This document shows, one piece after another, positions 44,347-54,235 of a stretch of DNA of 64,000 nt. How positions within the stretch are numbered: position 1 is the stretch's first letter; the number at the start of each line of letters is the position of its first letter. The notes under the pieces were generated by a model, which worked only from the letters and a program-made list of their open reading frames with translations, did not search any database and had not been told where the DNA came from. The DNA comes from Rhizobium leguminosarum bv. trifolii WSM1325 (GTDB lineage: Bacteria; Pseudomonadota; Alphaproteobacteria; Rhizobiales; Rhizobiaceae). The translations under genes and the position numbers were made by a program. The DNA is taken from assembly GCA_000023185.1 (NCBI GenBank), contig CP001622.1, positions 3,715,501 through 3,779,500 of the forward strand, written 5' to 3'.

Positions 44347-45657
44347 TCAAACGTAACGGTTGACGACGTTCTCCAGCAGTTCCTGCTTGCCGGATCTCGG
44401 CTGCGGGTTCACGTCGTGGCTCTCGACATAGTGGGTGATCTCATCCAGCGAATACTCGCCGCGGAAGAGCTTCTGCGCCTCGGCGGATTCCCAGCCGGCA
44501 TACCGATCGGCGAGCGGCTGCGACAGAGCCTTGTCCTCGATCATCTTGGCAGCGGCCTTCAGGCCGCGGGCGCAGCAATCCATGCCGCCGATATGGCCGA
44601 TCAGCAGATCCGCCGGGTCGAGAGACTGACGGCGCAGCTTCGAGTCGAAGTTGGTGCCGCCGGTCTTGAAGCCGCCGCCAGCCAGAACATGGTAATAAGC
44701 GAGCGCCATTTCGGGAACATTGTTCGGGAACTGGTCGGTATCCCAGCCGGACTGGTAGTCGTTGCGGTTCATGTCGATCGAGCCGAAGATGCCGAGCGCA
44801 TTGGCAAGCGCCAGCTCGTGCTCGAAGGAGTGGCCGGCAAGGATCGCGTGGCCCTGCTCGATATTGAGCTTCACCTCGTTTTCAAGGCCGTGCTTCTTGA
44901 GGAAGCCATAGACGGTCGCAACGTCATAGTCATACTGGTGCTTGGTCGGCTCCTGCGGCTTCGGCTCGATCAGGATCGTGCCCTTGTAGCCGATCTTGTG
45001 CTTGTATTCGACGACGAGGTTGAGGAAGCGGCCGAGCTGGTCGAGCTCGCGGCCGATATCGGTGTTGAGCAGCGTCTCGTAACCTTCGCGGCCGCCCCAG
45101 AGCACGTAGTTTTCGCCGCCGAGCTTCTGCGTGGCATCGATGCAGGTCTTTACCGTCGCGGCTGCGAAAGCAAAGACATCGGGATCCGGATTGGTCGCAG
45201 CGCCCGACATATAGCGGCGGTGGGAGAAGAGGTTCGCCGTGCCCCAAAGCAGCTTGGTGCCGGTTGCGGCCTGCTTCTCGGCGAAATAATCGACGATCTC
45301 GTTGAGGTTTTTAGTGTTCTCGGCAAAAGTCTTGCCTTCCGGACGCACGTCGGCGTCATGGAAGCAATAGTAGGGCGAGCCGAGCAGCGAGAAGAATTCG
45401 AAGGCGACGTCGGCCTTGAGCTTGGCGGCCTTCATCGTGTCCTCGAACCAGGGACGCAGGAAGGTCTGCCCGCCGAAGGGATCGCCACCCGGCCAGGTGA
45501 AGGTGTGCCAATAGGCCACTGCAAAGCGCAGATGGTCTTCCATGCGCTTGCCCATGACGATCTCGTCCGGCTGGTAATGGCGGAAGGCCAGCGGATTGGT
45601 GCTGTCAGGGCCCTCGTATTTGACTTTCTGGATATCGCCGAAAAATCCGGTGCTCAT
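44347..45657 (-). CDS. xylA: Xylose isomerase
   Basis: Converts D-xylose to D-xylulose. 436 residues, the size of class II xylose isomerases. Typical stretches are [20 protein letters not shown] at the N-terminus, [54 protein letters not shown] and [20 protein letters not shown]. These contain the acidic and His metal ligands. AAGGAGA precedes the ATG. It is downstream of xylB, separated by a 215-nt gap with a family C repeat. Confidence 0.97.
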   Translation of the reverse strand: MSTGFFGDIQKVKYEGPDSTNPLAFRHYQPDEIVMGKRMEDHLRFAVAYWHTFTWPGGDPFGGQTFLRPWFEDTMKAAKLKADVAFEFFSLLGSPYYCFHDADVRPEGKTFAENTKNLNEIVDYFAEKQAATGTKLLWGTANLFSHRRYMSGAATNPDPDVFAFAAATVKTCIDATQKLGGENYVLWGGREGYETLLNTDIGRELDQLGRFLNLVVEYKHKIGYKGTILIEPKPQEPTKHQYDYDVATVYGFLKKHGLENEVKLNIEQGHAILAGHSFEHELALANALGIFGSIDMNRNDYQSGWDTDQFPNNVPEMALAYYHVLAGGGFKTGGTNFDSKLRRQSLDPADLLIGHIGGMDCCARGLKAAAKMIEDKALSQPLADRYAGWESAEAQKLFRGEYSLDEITHYVESHDVNPQPRSGKQELLENVVNRYV

Positions 45658-45705
45658 TTTGGTTCTCCTTGGGTTCGTAATTCAGTCTATCGTTCGTGCC
45701 GTGCA

Positions 45706-45857
45706 GCCCCCTCATCCGACCCTTCGGGCCACCTTCTCCCCCAGGGGAGAAGGGGAATGAGGCGCCGCTGCGAACCTCTTCTCCCCTCGGGGGTCCGAAG
45801 GACGGGTTGAGACCCGTGGCTCGACCCCGGTCGGTTCCGGCAGGCGGATGAGGGGGC
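45706..45857. repeat. Palindromic intergenic repeat, family C
   Basis: Contains CCCCCTCATCCGACCCTTCG, inverted later as GGATGAGGGGGC, and CACCTTCTCCCCCAGGGGAGAAG hairpin-type sequence. The unit from 45778 to 45857 matches 37829-37910. It lies between xylB and xylA and is the only large gap in that operon. Confidence 0.7.
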
Positions 45858-45872
45858 CGCTGGCTCCAGTTC

Positions 45873-47327
45873 TCAATGCGCCAGCGACTTGATCGCCGGG
45901 TAAAGCGCTCGGTAGCGCTTGTAGGCATCCTCATAAGCGCCGCTTAGCGCCGCCACAGGCTCGATCGTGCCTGCCGTCACCGGCGGCGTGCAGACGGCAA
46001 TGGGATCTGCCCCCGTTGCTGCGATCAGGCCGAGGCGGGCTGCCCCGAAGGCCGCGCCGAAATCGCCGTCAGCCGGCAGGTCGACCGGAACGCCGAGCGC
46101 GGTCGCGATCGACGCCAGCCAGTAACGCGAGCGTGAACCGCCGCCGATCGCCGTGACCCGGGATATGCCGGTGCCGGCCGAACGCAGCGCTTCGAGATTG
46201 TCGCGAATGGCGAAGGCGACGCCTTCGAGCACCGCTTGTGTAAGAACGACACGGCTGCTTTCGTGTTCGAGGCCGATGAAGGCGCCACGGATGACGGCAT
46301 CATTGTGCGGCGTGCGCTCGCCGGAGAGATAGGGCAGGAAAGTGACGCCGGTGGGCGCCTTCAGCGTCTCGCCGAGTTCGCCGGTGAGATCGGCGGCCGA
46401 CTTGCCGGTTACACCAGAATGCCAGTTCAGCGCATCGGTGGCCGACAGGATGACGCCCATCTGGTGCCAGGTGTTCGGCAGCGCGTGGCAGAAGGCATGC
46501 ACGGCGCTTTCCGGCTTCGGCAAATAGGAAGCGTTGGCAGCAAAAAGCACACCTGATGTGCCGAGCGAGACGAAGGCGGCGCCGTCGCTGACCGTGCCCA
46601 TGCCGCAGGCCGAAGCCGCATTGTCGCCGGCACCGCCGGCAATGACGACATCGCCTGATATGCCCCATTGCGCCGCCAGTTCGGACCGCAGCTTGCCGGC
46701 CTGCTCGGTGCCTTCGACAAGCGCCGGCATCTGTTCCTCGGAAAGCTTGGTGGCGGCCAGCAGTTCCGACGACCAGGCACGCTTGCCGGTGTTGAGCCAG
46801 GAGGTGCCGGCCGAATCCGACATTTCAGAGATATAGTCGCCGGTCAGCCAGAGACGCAGATAGTCCTTCGGCAACAGCACCTTGGCGATCTTGCCGAAGA
46901 CATCGGGCTCATGTTTTGCGACCCAGGCGAGCTTCGGTGCCGTGAAACCGGGAAAGACGATATTGCCGGTCAGCGCGCGAAAGCGCGGATCGGCATCGAG
47001 TGCCGCGGCCTCGACGTAGCTGCGGGTGTCGTTCCAAAGGATGCAGGGGCGCAGCACCTTATCAGTGGCATCGATGAGCGTTGCGCCATGCATCTGGCCG
47101 GAAAGGCCGATGCCCTTGACCGCCGCCAACTCCTTCGGATGTTTTGCCTTGAGGCCGGCGACAGCCTCTTCCGTGGCGCGTACCCAGTGGGCCGGCTCCT
47201 GTTCCGACCAGCCGGAATGCGGACGCGAGACGTCGAGCGAACCATTGGCAGAGCCGATGATCTTCTGATCACCGTCGATCAGCATCGCCTTGACGCCGGA
47301 GGTTCCGAGATCGAGACCCAGATACAT
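45873..47327 (-). CDS. xylB: Xylulokinase
   Basis: FGGY-family kinase that phosphorylates D-xylulose to xylulose 5-phosphate. 484 residues. N-terminal phosphate loop MYLGLDLGTSGVKAMLID, substrate segment GLSGQMHGATLID, and the C-terminal FGGY element RVTAIGGGSRSRYWLASIAT. GGGAGAA precedes the start. It is 21 nt downstream of a LacI-type regulator and upstream of xylA; the order lacI-xylB-xylA suggests one transcript. Confidence 0.96.
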   Translation of the reverse strand: MYLGLDLGTSGVKAMLIDGDQKIIGSANGSLDVSRPHSGWSEQEPAHWVRATEEAVAGLKAKHPKELAAVKGIGLSGQMHGATLIDATDKVLRPCILWNDTRSYVEAAALDADPRFRALTGNIVFPGFTAPKLAWVAKHEPDVFGKIAKVLLPKDYLRLWLTGDYISEMSDSAGTSWLNTGKRAWSSELLAATKLSEEQMPALVEGTEQAGKLRSELAAQWGISGDVVIAGGAGDNAASACGMGTVSDGAAFVSLGTSGVLFAANASYLPKPESAVHAFCHALPNTWHQMGVILSATDALNWHSGVTGKSAADLTGELGETLKAPTGVTFLPYLSGERTPHNDAVIRGAFIGLEHESSRVVLTQAVLEGVAFAIRDNLEALRSAGTGISRVTAIGGGSRSRYWLASIATALGVPVDLPADGDFGAAFGAARLGLIAATGADPIAVCTPPVTAGTIEPVAALSGAYEDAYKRYRALYPAIKSLAH

Positions 47328-47348
47328 GTGGTATTTCTCCCTTTGCCG

Positions 47349-48371
47349 TTACGGCAGATTGTCTTTCAGGAATATGTCGAGGCGGATGCGCTCCTGCGCT
47401 TCGATGACGGCAAGCCCGTCCGCCTTGGCTTTCAGTACGCGGATCGCGCTGCGCACCTCATGGCCGGCATCCTGGTTGAGGATCGCATCGATCGTATTGT
47501 CGATCAGTGCTGCGCGCGTATGGGCGGTCAACTCGTGGGCAATGACAGTCAGTACGCGATCGACGGCCTTCTCCTTCAGCGCCCGGATCAGGCCGCGATT
47601 GCCGGCGCCGAGGCTGTAGACGCCGATGATGTCGGCATTCCCGAGCGCGTCGGCAACAAGCCTGTGGGCGACCTCCGGGTCGTCGCGGCCTTCGAGAACC
47701 GGCAGGATCGCAAGATCCGGAAATTCCTCGGCCATGACAGCGGTGAAGCCCTCCAGCCGCTCGCGATGGTCGCGCACCAGCATGGAACCGGCGAGCACGG
47801 CTATTTCGCCCTTTCGCGGCCCGAGGAATCGTCCGAGCAGGCGGGCGGCTGTGCGGCCGGCTGCGATATTGTCGACGCCGGCATAGTGATGGCGCAGCGA
47901 CCCCGTGAGATCGGAAACCAGGGTGACGACGGGAAAGCGCTCGCGCACCAGCCTGTCGACGGCGGCGCGCACGTCAGGCGCATCGGTCGCAACCAGCGCA
48001 ATGCCGCAGGGCTTTTCCCGGGAAAGCCCTTCAAGCACGGCGACGAGGGCGGCGGGATCGAAGGCCGGCACCTCGATGGTGCGGATATCGGTACGCTCGG
48101 CCGACGAGCGGAGGATCGCCTGACGGATTTCGGCATTGAGCCCGTGCATGAAGGAATTATCGCTGGCCGGAAGGATGAAGACCAGCGGATAGGTGCGCCC
48201 CTTGGCAAGATTGGCGGCGGCGACGTCTCTGACATAACCGAGTTCGCGGATCGCGGTCTCGACCTTTTCCCGCGTGACGTGGCGCACACCGGGCCGCTGG
48301 TTGAGAACCCGGTCGACAGTCGCGAGACTGACACCGGCGGCAGCGGCGATATCGTGAACGGTTGGCCTCAT
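47349..48371 (-). CDS. LacI-family regulator, probable xylose operon regulator
   Basis: 340 residues. HTH TVHDIAAAAGVSLATVDRVL with hinge-like VAAANLAKGRTYPLVFILPA, then a periplasmic-binding-protein-like domain. It heads lacI-xylB-xylA, so it is likely the xylose-responsive regulator, although in E. coli XylR is an AraC-type protein. Two ATGs are adjacent; I chose 48371, which has AGGAGG four bases before. A palindrome at 48402-48423 could be its operator. Confidence 0.88.
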   Translation of the reverse strand: MRPTVHDIAAAAGVSLATVDRVLNQRPGVRHVTREKVETAIRELGYVRDVAAANLAKGRTYPLVFILPASDNSFMHGLNAEIRQAILRSSAERTDIRTIEVPAFDPAALVAVLEGLSREKPCGIALVATDAPDVRAAVDRLVRERFPVVTLVSDLTGSLRHHYAGVDNIAAGRTAARLLGRFLGPRKGEIAVLAGSMLVRDHRERLEGFTAVMAEEFPDLAILPVLEGRDDPEVAHRLVADALGNADIIGVYSLGAGNRGLIRALKEKAVDRVLTVIAHELTAHTRAALIDNTIDAILNQDAGHEVRSAIRVLKAKADGLAVIEAQERIRLDIFLKDNLP

Positions 48372-48401
48372 CATTCCTCCTGACGAGACCATTAGCGCCA
48401 A

Positions 48402-48423
48402 TTTTGATGTACGTAAATCAAAA
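48402..48423. promoter_or_regulatory. Palindrome, possible LacI-type operator of lacI-xylBA
   Basis: Arms TTTTGAT and ATCAAAA flank GTACGTAA. With the inner TACGTA, 10 of 11 half-site positions are symmetric. It is 31 bases upstream of the LacI-type start codon, where an operator would be expected. Confidence 0.5.
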
Positions 48424-48509
48424 AATCTGACAGGCCGGTTTCCACGTCGGTTTTCCGACCCGGCCCACAGTCATCCGCCTGATGCCACAGCGGCCGGAAG
48501 ACGGCAACA

Positions 48510-48535
48510 AAAAGGCCCTCCGAAGAGGGCCTTTT
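48510..48535 (-). terminator. Rho-independent terminator after emrB-like gene
   Basis: Perfect 11-bp stem AAAAGGCCCTC/GAGGGCCTTTT with CGAA loop and, on the minus strand, TTTTTGTTG. It lies 21 nt after the stop codon of the MFS transporter gene and ends the efflux operon. Confidence 0.85.
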
Positions 48536-48556
48536 CAAGGGGCGGCAGGCCGGAGG

Positions 48557-50155
48557 TCAGTGGCCGCCACCGCCTCCCCCGCCTTGCGGCGCGGGTTTCT
48601 TGATCATGGCGACACCGAGGATCATCGCGAGGAAAAGCGCGGTCAGGATCAGGAACACGTCGCTGAAGGAAAGGATGATCGCCTGTTTGGTGGCAAGCCC
48701 GACCATCTGCTTGATCGCAACCGAGGCGCCATCCATGCCATAGGTGTTGAAATTGGCGGCCATGTTGTTCATCTGGTCGATCGCCGCCGGGTTGCCCCAA
48801 TCCATATTCTCCCGCAGCCGCTCATAATGCACGTCCTGCCGGTTGGTGAGCACGGTATTGATGACGGCAAGGCCGACGGCGCCGCCGAGGTTTCGGGTCA
48901 GGTTGAACAGGCCGGACGCGCCGCGGATGCGCGAGGGCGGCATCGTGCCGAGCGCGATGTTGTTGATCGGCACCATGCACATCATCAGCCCGAAGCCGCG
49001 CAGGATCTGCGGGATGAAGAGTTCGTAGAAATCCCAATCCGCCGTCAGATGCATCATGATGAAGGTGCCGGCGGCGAAGCTGACGAAGCCGATCACCATC
49101 ATCAACCGCAGGTCCATCTTGGTCGACAGCCGCCCAGCGATCGGCGCGGTGAAGAACATCGCCAGCCCGGAGACGAACATCGTCTCGCCGATCATCAATG
49201 AATCATAGCCGCGGATGCGCCCGAGATAAACAGGATAGATATAGGTGAGGCCATAAAGGCCGATGCCCATGACGAAGGAAAACACCGAGCCGAAGGAGAA
49301 ATTCCGGTTCGAAAAGGCCTTGAGGTCGACGACCGGGAAATCCACCGTGAAGGCGCGATAGAAAAAGACGATGGCCGCAACGCCGGAGGCAACCGCTGCG
49401 ATGGCGATCGAGCTGTCGTTGAACCAGTCGTTCGAATTGCCCTCTTCGAGCACATATTCCAGCGCGCCGAGGAAGACGCCCATCGAGATCAGACCCCACC
49501 AGTCGAACTTCTTGAAGAGCGACAGTTCCGGCTTGTCGAAATCGATGAAGTTCCAGGTGACGATGGTGACGATGATACCGGGAACGATGTTGACGAGGAA
49601 CAGCCAGTGCCAGGAAAAGGCATGGCTGAGATAACCGCCGACGGTCGGGCCGATGGTCGGCGCCAGCGTCGCGATCAGGCCGATGATCGGCGAGACGATG
49701 CTACGCTTCGACGGCGGGAAGATGGTGAAGGCGGCCGCGAAGACCGACGGAATCATGCCGCCGCCGATGAAGCCCTGGATGACGCGGTAAACGATCATCT
49801 GATCGATATTGGTGGCCGTCGCCGCCAGCGCGCTCGCCATGGTGAAGCCGGCAGCCGAGATTGCGAAGAGATAACGCGTCGAGATGATGCGCGCCAACGT
49901 GCCCGAAAGTGGGATCATGATCACTTCGGCGATCAGATAGGCCGTCTGCACCCAGCCGACCTCGTCGCTGCCTGCAGAAAGGCCGGCCTGGATTTCGGCA
50001 AGAGAAGCCGAGACGATCTGGATGTCGAGGATCGACATGAACATGCCGAGCACCATCGCGAAGAAGGCGATAAGCTTCTTCGGATCCATGCGTTCGTCGG
50101 CATGGGCGGGTGCCGCCGGAATCGTCCCCGCTGTTGCTGTCGCGCTCCCGGCCAT
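48557..50155 (-). CDS. DHA2-family MFS drug efflux permease (EmrB type)
   Basis: 532 residues with 14 predicted helices. Landmarks: MSILDIQIVSASLAEIQAGL after helix 1, YLIAEVIMIPLSGTLARIIS, and RVIQGFIGGGMIP. It uses the proton gradient to export drugs through a tripartite complex with the EmrA-like protein and an outer membrane channel elsewhere. GGAGGT is upstream. The emrA-like gene precedes it by 27 nt. Confidence 0.92.
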   Translation of the reverse strand: MAGSATATAGTIPAAPAHADERMDPKKLIAFFAMVLGMFMSILDIQIVSASLAEIQAGLSAGSDEVGWVQTAYLIAEVIMIPLSGTLARIISTRYLFAISAAGFTMASALAATATNIDQMIVYRVIQGFIGGGMIPSVFAAAFTIFPPSKRSIVSPIIGLIATLAPTIGPTVGGYLSHAFSWHWLFLVNIVPGIIVTIVTWNFIDFDKPELSLFKKFDWWGLISMGVFLGALEYVLEEGNSNDWFNDSSIAIAAVASGVAAIVFFYRAFTVDFPVVDLKAFSNRNFSFGSVFSFVMGIGLYGLTYIYPVYLGRIRGYDSLMIGETMFVSGLAMFFTAPIAGRLSTKMDLRLMMVIGFVSFAAGTFIMMHLTADWDFYELFIPQILRGFGLMMCMVPINNIALGTMPPSRIRGASGLFNLTRNLGGAVGLAVINTVLTNRQDVHYERLRENMDWGNPAAIDQMNNMAANFNTYGMDGASVAIKQMVGLATKQAIILSFSDVFLILTALFLAMILGVAMIKKPAPQGGGGGGGH

Positions 50156-50182
50156 CAGACCACCTCCGCCTTTCCTGAAGGC

Positions 50183-51397
50183 TTACTTGCTCGGCGCCGT
50201 ACGGGTGTCGACGTCGACGACGACGCTCAGGCCCGCGCGCAGCCGCCCGCTGTCGAGCGCTTCCTGCGGCAGCGCGATGCGCACAGGCACGCGCTGGATC
50301 ACCTTGGTGAAATTGCCCGTGGCGTTTTCCGGCGGCAGCATCGAAAAGACCGAGCCGGAAGCCGGTGAGATCGATTCGACGGTGCCCACGATCGGATGAT
50401 CGCTATAGGCATCGACCTGGACGTTGACCTTCGAGCCCGGCACCAGATGCTGGATCTGCGTTTCCTTGAAATTGGCGTCGATGTAGAGCTGGCGCACCGG
50501 AACGAGTGCCATCAGGCGCTGGCCGGGAGAGACGAGGTCGCCTTCCTGGACGGAGCGGTTGCCGACAATGCCGTCATAAGGCGCCTTGAGCACGGTGAAG
50601 GAAAGGTCGCGAACGGCCTTGTCGCGTGAGATTTCCAGCGAACGGACCGAGCCTTCGGCTTCCTTGCGCTGGGCCTGGAGAATGGTGATGTTGGCCTGTG
50701 CAGCGGTGATGTTGGCATCGCCGCCGGCAAGATTGGCCTTGGCCTGGTCGAGGGCGATATTGGCGTTGTCGAGATCGGCGGCGGTGCCGACCGACTTCGC
50801 CTGAAGGTCGCTCTGGCGCTTCTGAGTAATCTCGGCACCGCGAACGGCCGCTTCGAGTGCCACCTTCTGCGCCTGCGCCTGCACCAGGCTCGCATTCGCG
50901 CCTTCGATCTGCGCGTCGATACGCTGCAGCGAAAGCTGTTCGGTGACGATCTGGGCCTGGGCCAAATCGAGGGCGTTCTGATAGTCGCCGTTATCAAGCG
51001 TGGCAAGCACGTCGCCCGCTTTGACTTCCTGGTTGGCGACAACGTTCACCTTCGCGACGTAGCCCGTGACCTTCGGCGAAATCGTTGCGATATCGCCTTC
51101 GATATAGGCGTCGTCGGTCGACACCATGAAGCGGCCGTTCGTCCACCATTCGTAACCATACCAGCCGCCGCCTGCGAGAAGGGCAAGCACGACGATCGGC
51201 AGCACCGGGCTGCGGCGCTTCTTCGCAGCCGCGGGTGCGGCGGCGACCGAAGCCGGCGCCGACTGCGCGGGAGCAGAGGGAAGTTCGCGGGCTTCTGCCG
51301 TCGGGGCTTCTACGGCCGCGACATCCGCCTTTACCTCTTCGGTCTCGGCGTTTTCGCTGACGATCCGCGCGACGTTGCTCTTCTGGTTGCTCGACAT
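50183..51397 (-). CDS. HlyD-family membrane fusion protein (EmrA type)
   Basis: 404 residues. Basic/acidic N-terminus with low complexity (about 1-60), one helix (PVLPIVVLALLAGGGWYGYE), lipoyl/barrel motifs (YVAKVNVVANQEVKAGDVLA) and a long coiled-coil hairpin about residues 140-240. This is the periplasmic adaptor. It is upstream of the emrB-like gene and divergent from a TetR regulator. ATG 51397 or the GTG two codons upstream is the start; no strong Shine-Dalgarno. Confidence 0.9.
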   Translation of the reverse strand: MSSNQKSNVARIVSENAETEEVKADVAAVEAPTAEARELPSAPAQSAPASVAAAPAAAKKRRSPVLPIVVLALLAGGGWYGYEWWTNGRFMVSTDDAYIEGDIATISPKVTGYVAKVNVVANQEVKAGDVLATLDNGDYQNALDLAQAQIVTEQLSLQRIDAQIEGANASLVQAQAQKVALEAAVRGAEITQKRQSDLQAKSVGTAADLDNANIALDQAKANLAGGDANITAAQANITILQAQRKEAEGSVRSLEISRDKAVRDLSFTVLKAPYDGIVGNRSVQEGDLVSPGQRLMALVPVRQLYIDANFKETQIQHLVPGSKVNVQVDAYSDHPIVGTVESISPASGSVFSMLPPENATGNFTKVIQRVPVRIALPQEALDSGRLRAGLSVVVDVDTRTAPSK

Positions 51398-51428
51398 AGC
51401 CACTTTACCGATCTGGAGTAAATAATCG

Positions 51429-51501
51429 AACTGAACGGTTCGGTTCAGTTGACTTAAACCTGTTTTATCGTCATATCAAGATGTATAGAACCAATCGGTT
51501 C
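51429..51501. promoter_or_regulatory. Two palindromes, probable TetR-type operators
   Basis: The first has 8-bp arms AACTGAAC/GTTCAGTT around GGTTCG (51429-51450). The second has GAACC/GGTTC around AATC (51488-51501). Both lie between the divergent emrA-like gene and the TetR gene and share the GAAC/GGTTC core. The downstream TetR protein is the likely ligand. Confidence 0.7.
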
Positions 51502-51548
51502 GATTTCTTTTAAAGAAAAAGCGAAACCGTCAACACGGTTAAGAGGAC

Positions 51549-52229
51549 ATGACGCTGAAACCCGACCACGCCGCCGTATTCAGTCCTCCCGCTGCCGGAG
51601 GCCGATTTGCCGCAGGCGAAGATCCGGCCAAGCGCCAGCAGATCCTCGCCGGCGCCAAGCGCGTTTTCATGAAGATGGGTTTCGACGCCGCCAGCATGAA
51701 CGACGTGACGCGTGAGGCCGGCGTCTCCAAGGGAACGCTCTACGTCTATTTCACCAACAAGGAAGAGCTGTTTTCGGCGATGATCGAGACCGAGCGCGCC
51801 GCCTTCGTGGCGGCCGTGCGCACGGCGCTTGCCGAACATGACGATCCCGAAGCCGGCCTGTACGAATTCGGGATAAGCTTCGTCACCCATATGACCGATG
51901 AAAAGGTCATCAGCGCGATGCGCACCGTTCTCGGCGTTCGCGACCGCATGCCGGTGCTCTGTCAACGCTTCTTCAAGGGTCCGGAAAACCTGCGCACCAT
52001 CATGCGCGACTTCCTGGAACGCCACATCGCCGAAGGCAGGTTTGAGATCGACGACATCGATCTGGCCGCCGGCCAGTTCCTCGATCTCGCCAGCGGTAGT
52101 TTCTTCAAGCTCCGCCTGTTCGGAAGCATGGAAGAGCCGCCGTCCCGTGACGAAATCGAGCGCGTCATCCGCGGCGCGATCCGGGTCTTCATGGCCGCCT
52201 ATGGCGCGCGCCGGCACGAGACCGCCTGA
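51549..52229 (+). CDS. TetR-family regulator of the efflux operon
   Basis: 226 residues. The N-terminal HTH starts near residue 25: KRQQILAGAKRVFMKMGFDA-like helices, then NDVTREAGVSKGTLYVYFTN, the TetR recognition helix. The C-terminal part is a ligand-binding helical bundle. Divergent from emrAB-like genes with palindromes between, so it probably represses them until a drug binds. Confidence 0.9.
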   Translation: MTLKPDHAAVFSPPAAGGRFAAGEDPAKRQQILAGAKRVFMKMGFDAASMNDVTREAGVSKGTLYVYFTNKEELFSAMIETERAAFVAAVRTALAEHDDPEAGLYEFGISFVTHMTDEKVISAMRTVLGVRDRMPVLCQRFFKGPENLRTIMRDFLERHIAEGRFEIDDIDLAAGQFLDLASGSFFKLRLFGSMEEPPSRDEIERVIRGAIRVFMAAYGARRHETA

Positions 52230-52319
52230 CCGCATCCTTGACTGCCGCGTTCCGTCGGCCAAAATCCCGCAATAGCGATCAAATCCGGCTGCCGACTTTT
52301 CTTTAAGGAAGAGTCGCAA

Positions 52320-52426
52320 CACTGCATAATTCCTTAAATCGGAATCGATTTAAGGATAAAATTATGCAGCACTTCAAAGTGTTACAGCGTCCTTTGCGCG
52401 CCTGGAAAAGACGCGCGGCGCTGTAG
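52320..52426. repeat. RIME-like element, family A, next to AraC start
   Basis: CACTGCATAATTCC... to ...AATTATGCAGCAC then CAAAGTGTTACAGCG...CGCTGTAG: two tandem palindromes, in reverse order to 36467-36574. Its end is ten bases before the AraC gene ATG, and the TAGGAG that could act as ribosome binding site starts in the repeat's last bases. Confidence 0.85.
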
Positions 52427-52436
52427 GAGAATAAGG

Positions 52437-53276
52437 ATGAGCGCTGTCGGACGGGCGATCTGGTTCATCGAGAGCCATTTCGAAAGCGATATATCGCTGG
52501 AAGAGATATCGGAAGCAGCCGGATTGTCGCGCTACCATCTGTCGCGCGTCTTCGGGCTCGTCACCGGCTACTCGATCAGCGGCTATATAAGAGGGCGGCG
52601 CCTCAGCCGCGCCGTGCCCACACTGGTCGGCAGCTCATCCACCATTCTCGAGGTTGCGCTTTGCGCGGGCTACGGCTCGCACGAGGCCTTCACCCGTGCC
52701 TTCCGCGACCAGTTCGGCATGACGCCGGATGCGGTGCGCAGACAGGGGCACGCCTGTAACCTTGTCTTGCTGGAGCCGATCAGAATGGACCCCGCCCACC
52801 TCAACGACCTCGAACCGCCCCGTTTCGAAACCCTCCAACCGATGCTGTTTGCCGGCCTGCAGGAGATCTACCCCTATGGCGGCAATGCCGCCATCCCCTC
52901 TCTCTGGCAGAAATTCAATGCCCATTTCGGACATATCTCCGGTCAGAAAGGCAATGTCGCCTACGGCATCTGTACGCATATCGACGGAGAAGCGGAGAAA
53001 TTCCGCTATATGGCCGCGGTCGAGATCTCCGATGCGGGTGATCTGCCGGCGGATTTTGCAACGCTCAAGCTTCCAGGCCAGCGCTACGTCGTCTTTGCCC
53101 ATCGCGGCCACGTCTCCGGCATTCCGGCGACGATGAACCGCATTTTTGGCGCATGGTGGCCGACCTCGGGCCTAGAGCACAGCGAGACACCCGACATGTT
53201 CGAACGCTACGACGAGCGCTTCGACCCCTATACCGGCATGGGCGTCACCGAAATCTGGTTGCCGATCAGAGCATAA
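52437..53276 (+). CDS. AraC-family regulator with GyrI-like effector domain
   Basis: 279 residues. The HTH pair is at the N-terminus (SLEEISEAAGLSRYHLSRVF, and CAGYGSHEAFTRAFRDQFGM), then a GyrI-like small-molecule domain (FETLQPMLFAGLQEIYPYGG). This is the Rob/SoxS-like with GyrI arrangement. The last two codons and stop come from the left arm of a family B repeat, and a family A repeat stands right before the start, so the gene is bracketed by repeats. Confidence 0.88.
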   Translation: MSAVGRAIWFIESHFESDISLEEISEAAGLSRYHLSRVFGLVTGYSISGYIRGRRLSRAVPTLVGSSSTILEVALCAGYGSHEAFTRAFRDQFGMTPDAVRRQGHACNLVLLEPIRMDPAHLNDLEPPRFETLQPMLFAGLQEIYPYGGNAAIPSLWQKFNAHFGHISGQKGNVAYGICTHIDGEAEKFRYMAAVEISDAGDLPADFATLKLPGQRYVVFAHRGHVSGIPATMNRIFGAWWPTSGLEHSETPDMFERYDERFDPYTGMGVTEIWLPIRA

Positions 53277-53366
53277 TGCCGAAAAGTGCGAGCGGTTTTC
53301 GGACGACATCATGCTCTAACTCTCTAATCAAGATTCAATTTTAAGGCCGACCCGGCCTTAAATCCT
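53268..53366. repeat. RIME-like palindromes, family B, over AraC stop
   Basis: AGAGCATAATG...CATCATGCTCT (53268-53317), then a GGCCGACCCGGCC-centred palindrome to about 53366. Same unit as 44253-44302 inverted. Bases 53268-53276 encode the last two residues and TAA stop of the AraC-type gene. Confidence 0.8.
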
Positions 53367-53479
53367 GTTCCAGGGAATAAAAGTCACATCGGTTTCGTAT
53401 ACCCCCTTGCGGCGCTTGCCTGGCAGGCCGGCGACATTACATTGCGAGCGTCATTACTCATGTGGCGCAAAAGGGATAT

Positions 53480-54235
53480 ATGCTGATGCAGGAAATCATG
53501 ACGCTCATTCAGGATCCGGCCGCCTGGGTGGCGCTCATCACGCTGGTGGTGATGGAAGTCGTTCTCGGGATCGACAACCTGATCTTCATTTCCATTCTCA
53601 CCAACAAACTGCCGCCCGAGCACCGCGAGAAGGCCCGCAAGATCGGCATCGGTCTTGCGCTCGTCATGCGTCTCGCCCTGCTCGGCACCATCGCCTGGAT
53701 CGTGCAGCTGACCGAACCGCTGTTTGAAGCCTTCGGCCACGGTTTCTCCTGGAAGGATCTGATCCTGATTGCCGGCGGTCTGTTCCTCGTCTGGAAGGCC
53801 ACCAAGGAAATCCACCACAGCGTCGATCCGGAAGATCACGGCGAGGACTTCATCGCAAGTTCGGCCACGACAGGCTTTGCATCGGCCATCGGCCAGATCC
53901 TTCTGCTCGACCTCGTCTTCTCCGTCGACAGCATCATCACCGCCGTCGGCATGACGCCACATCTGCCGATCATGGTGGTCGCCGTCGTCGCCGCAGTCAC
54001 CGTCATGCTTGTCGCCGCGACCCCGCTTGCCAACTTCATCGAGAGGAACCCGACGATCGTCATGCTGGCGCTCGCCTTCCTGCTGATGATCGGCACGACG
54101 CTGATCGCCGAAGGCATGGGCTTCCATGTGCCGAAGGGCTACGTCTACGCCGCCATGGCCTTCTCGGCGCTGGTCGAGGTGCTGAACATGTTCGCGCGCA
54201 ACGCCCGCAAGCGAAAACGCGACGCCGCGCATTGA
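53480..54235 (+). CDS. TerC-family integral membrane protein
   Basis: 251 residues, seven hydrophobic helices. TerC landmarks: [20 protein letters not shown] with its acidic residues in the membrane, and [14 protein letters not shown]. Family members act in metal (Mn) export or tellurite resistance. Start ATG 53480 follows AAAAGGG; an ATG two codons later is possible. No manganese riboswitch could be recognised upstream. Confidence 0.88.
   Translation: MLMQEIMTLIQDPAAWVALITLVVMEVVLGIDNLIFISILTNKLPPEHREKARKIGIGLALVMRLALLGTIAWIVQLTEPLFEAFGHGFSWKDLILIAGGLFLVWKATKEIHHSVDPEDHGEDFIASSATTGFASAIGQILLLDLVFSVDSIITAVGMTPHLPIMVVAVVAAVTVMLVAATPLANFIERNPTIVMLALAFLLMIGTTLIAEGMGFHVPKGYVYAAMAFSALVEVLNMFARNARKRKRDAAH

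Noticed and set aside
37829..45857. Repeated units considered as a CRISPR array
   Set aside because: Only dispersed palindromic intergenic units are present, with no regular spacer-repeat spacing and no cas genes.
53318..53480. Possible manganese (yybP-ykoY) riboswitch before the TerC gene
   Set aside because: The conserved loop sequences of that riboswitch are not recognisable; the region is mostly repeat.
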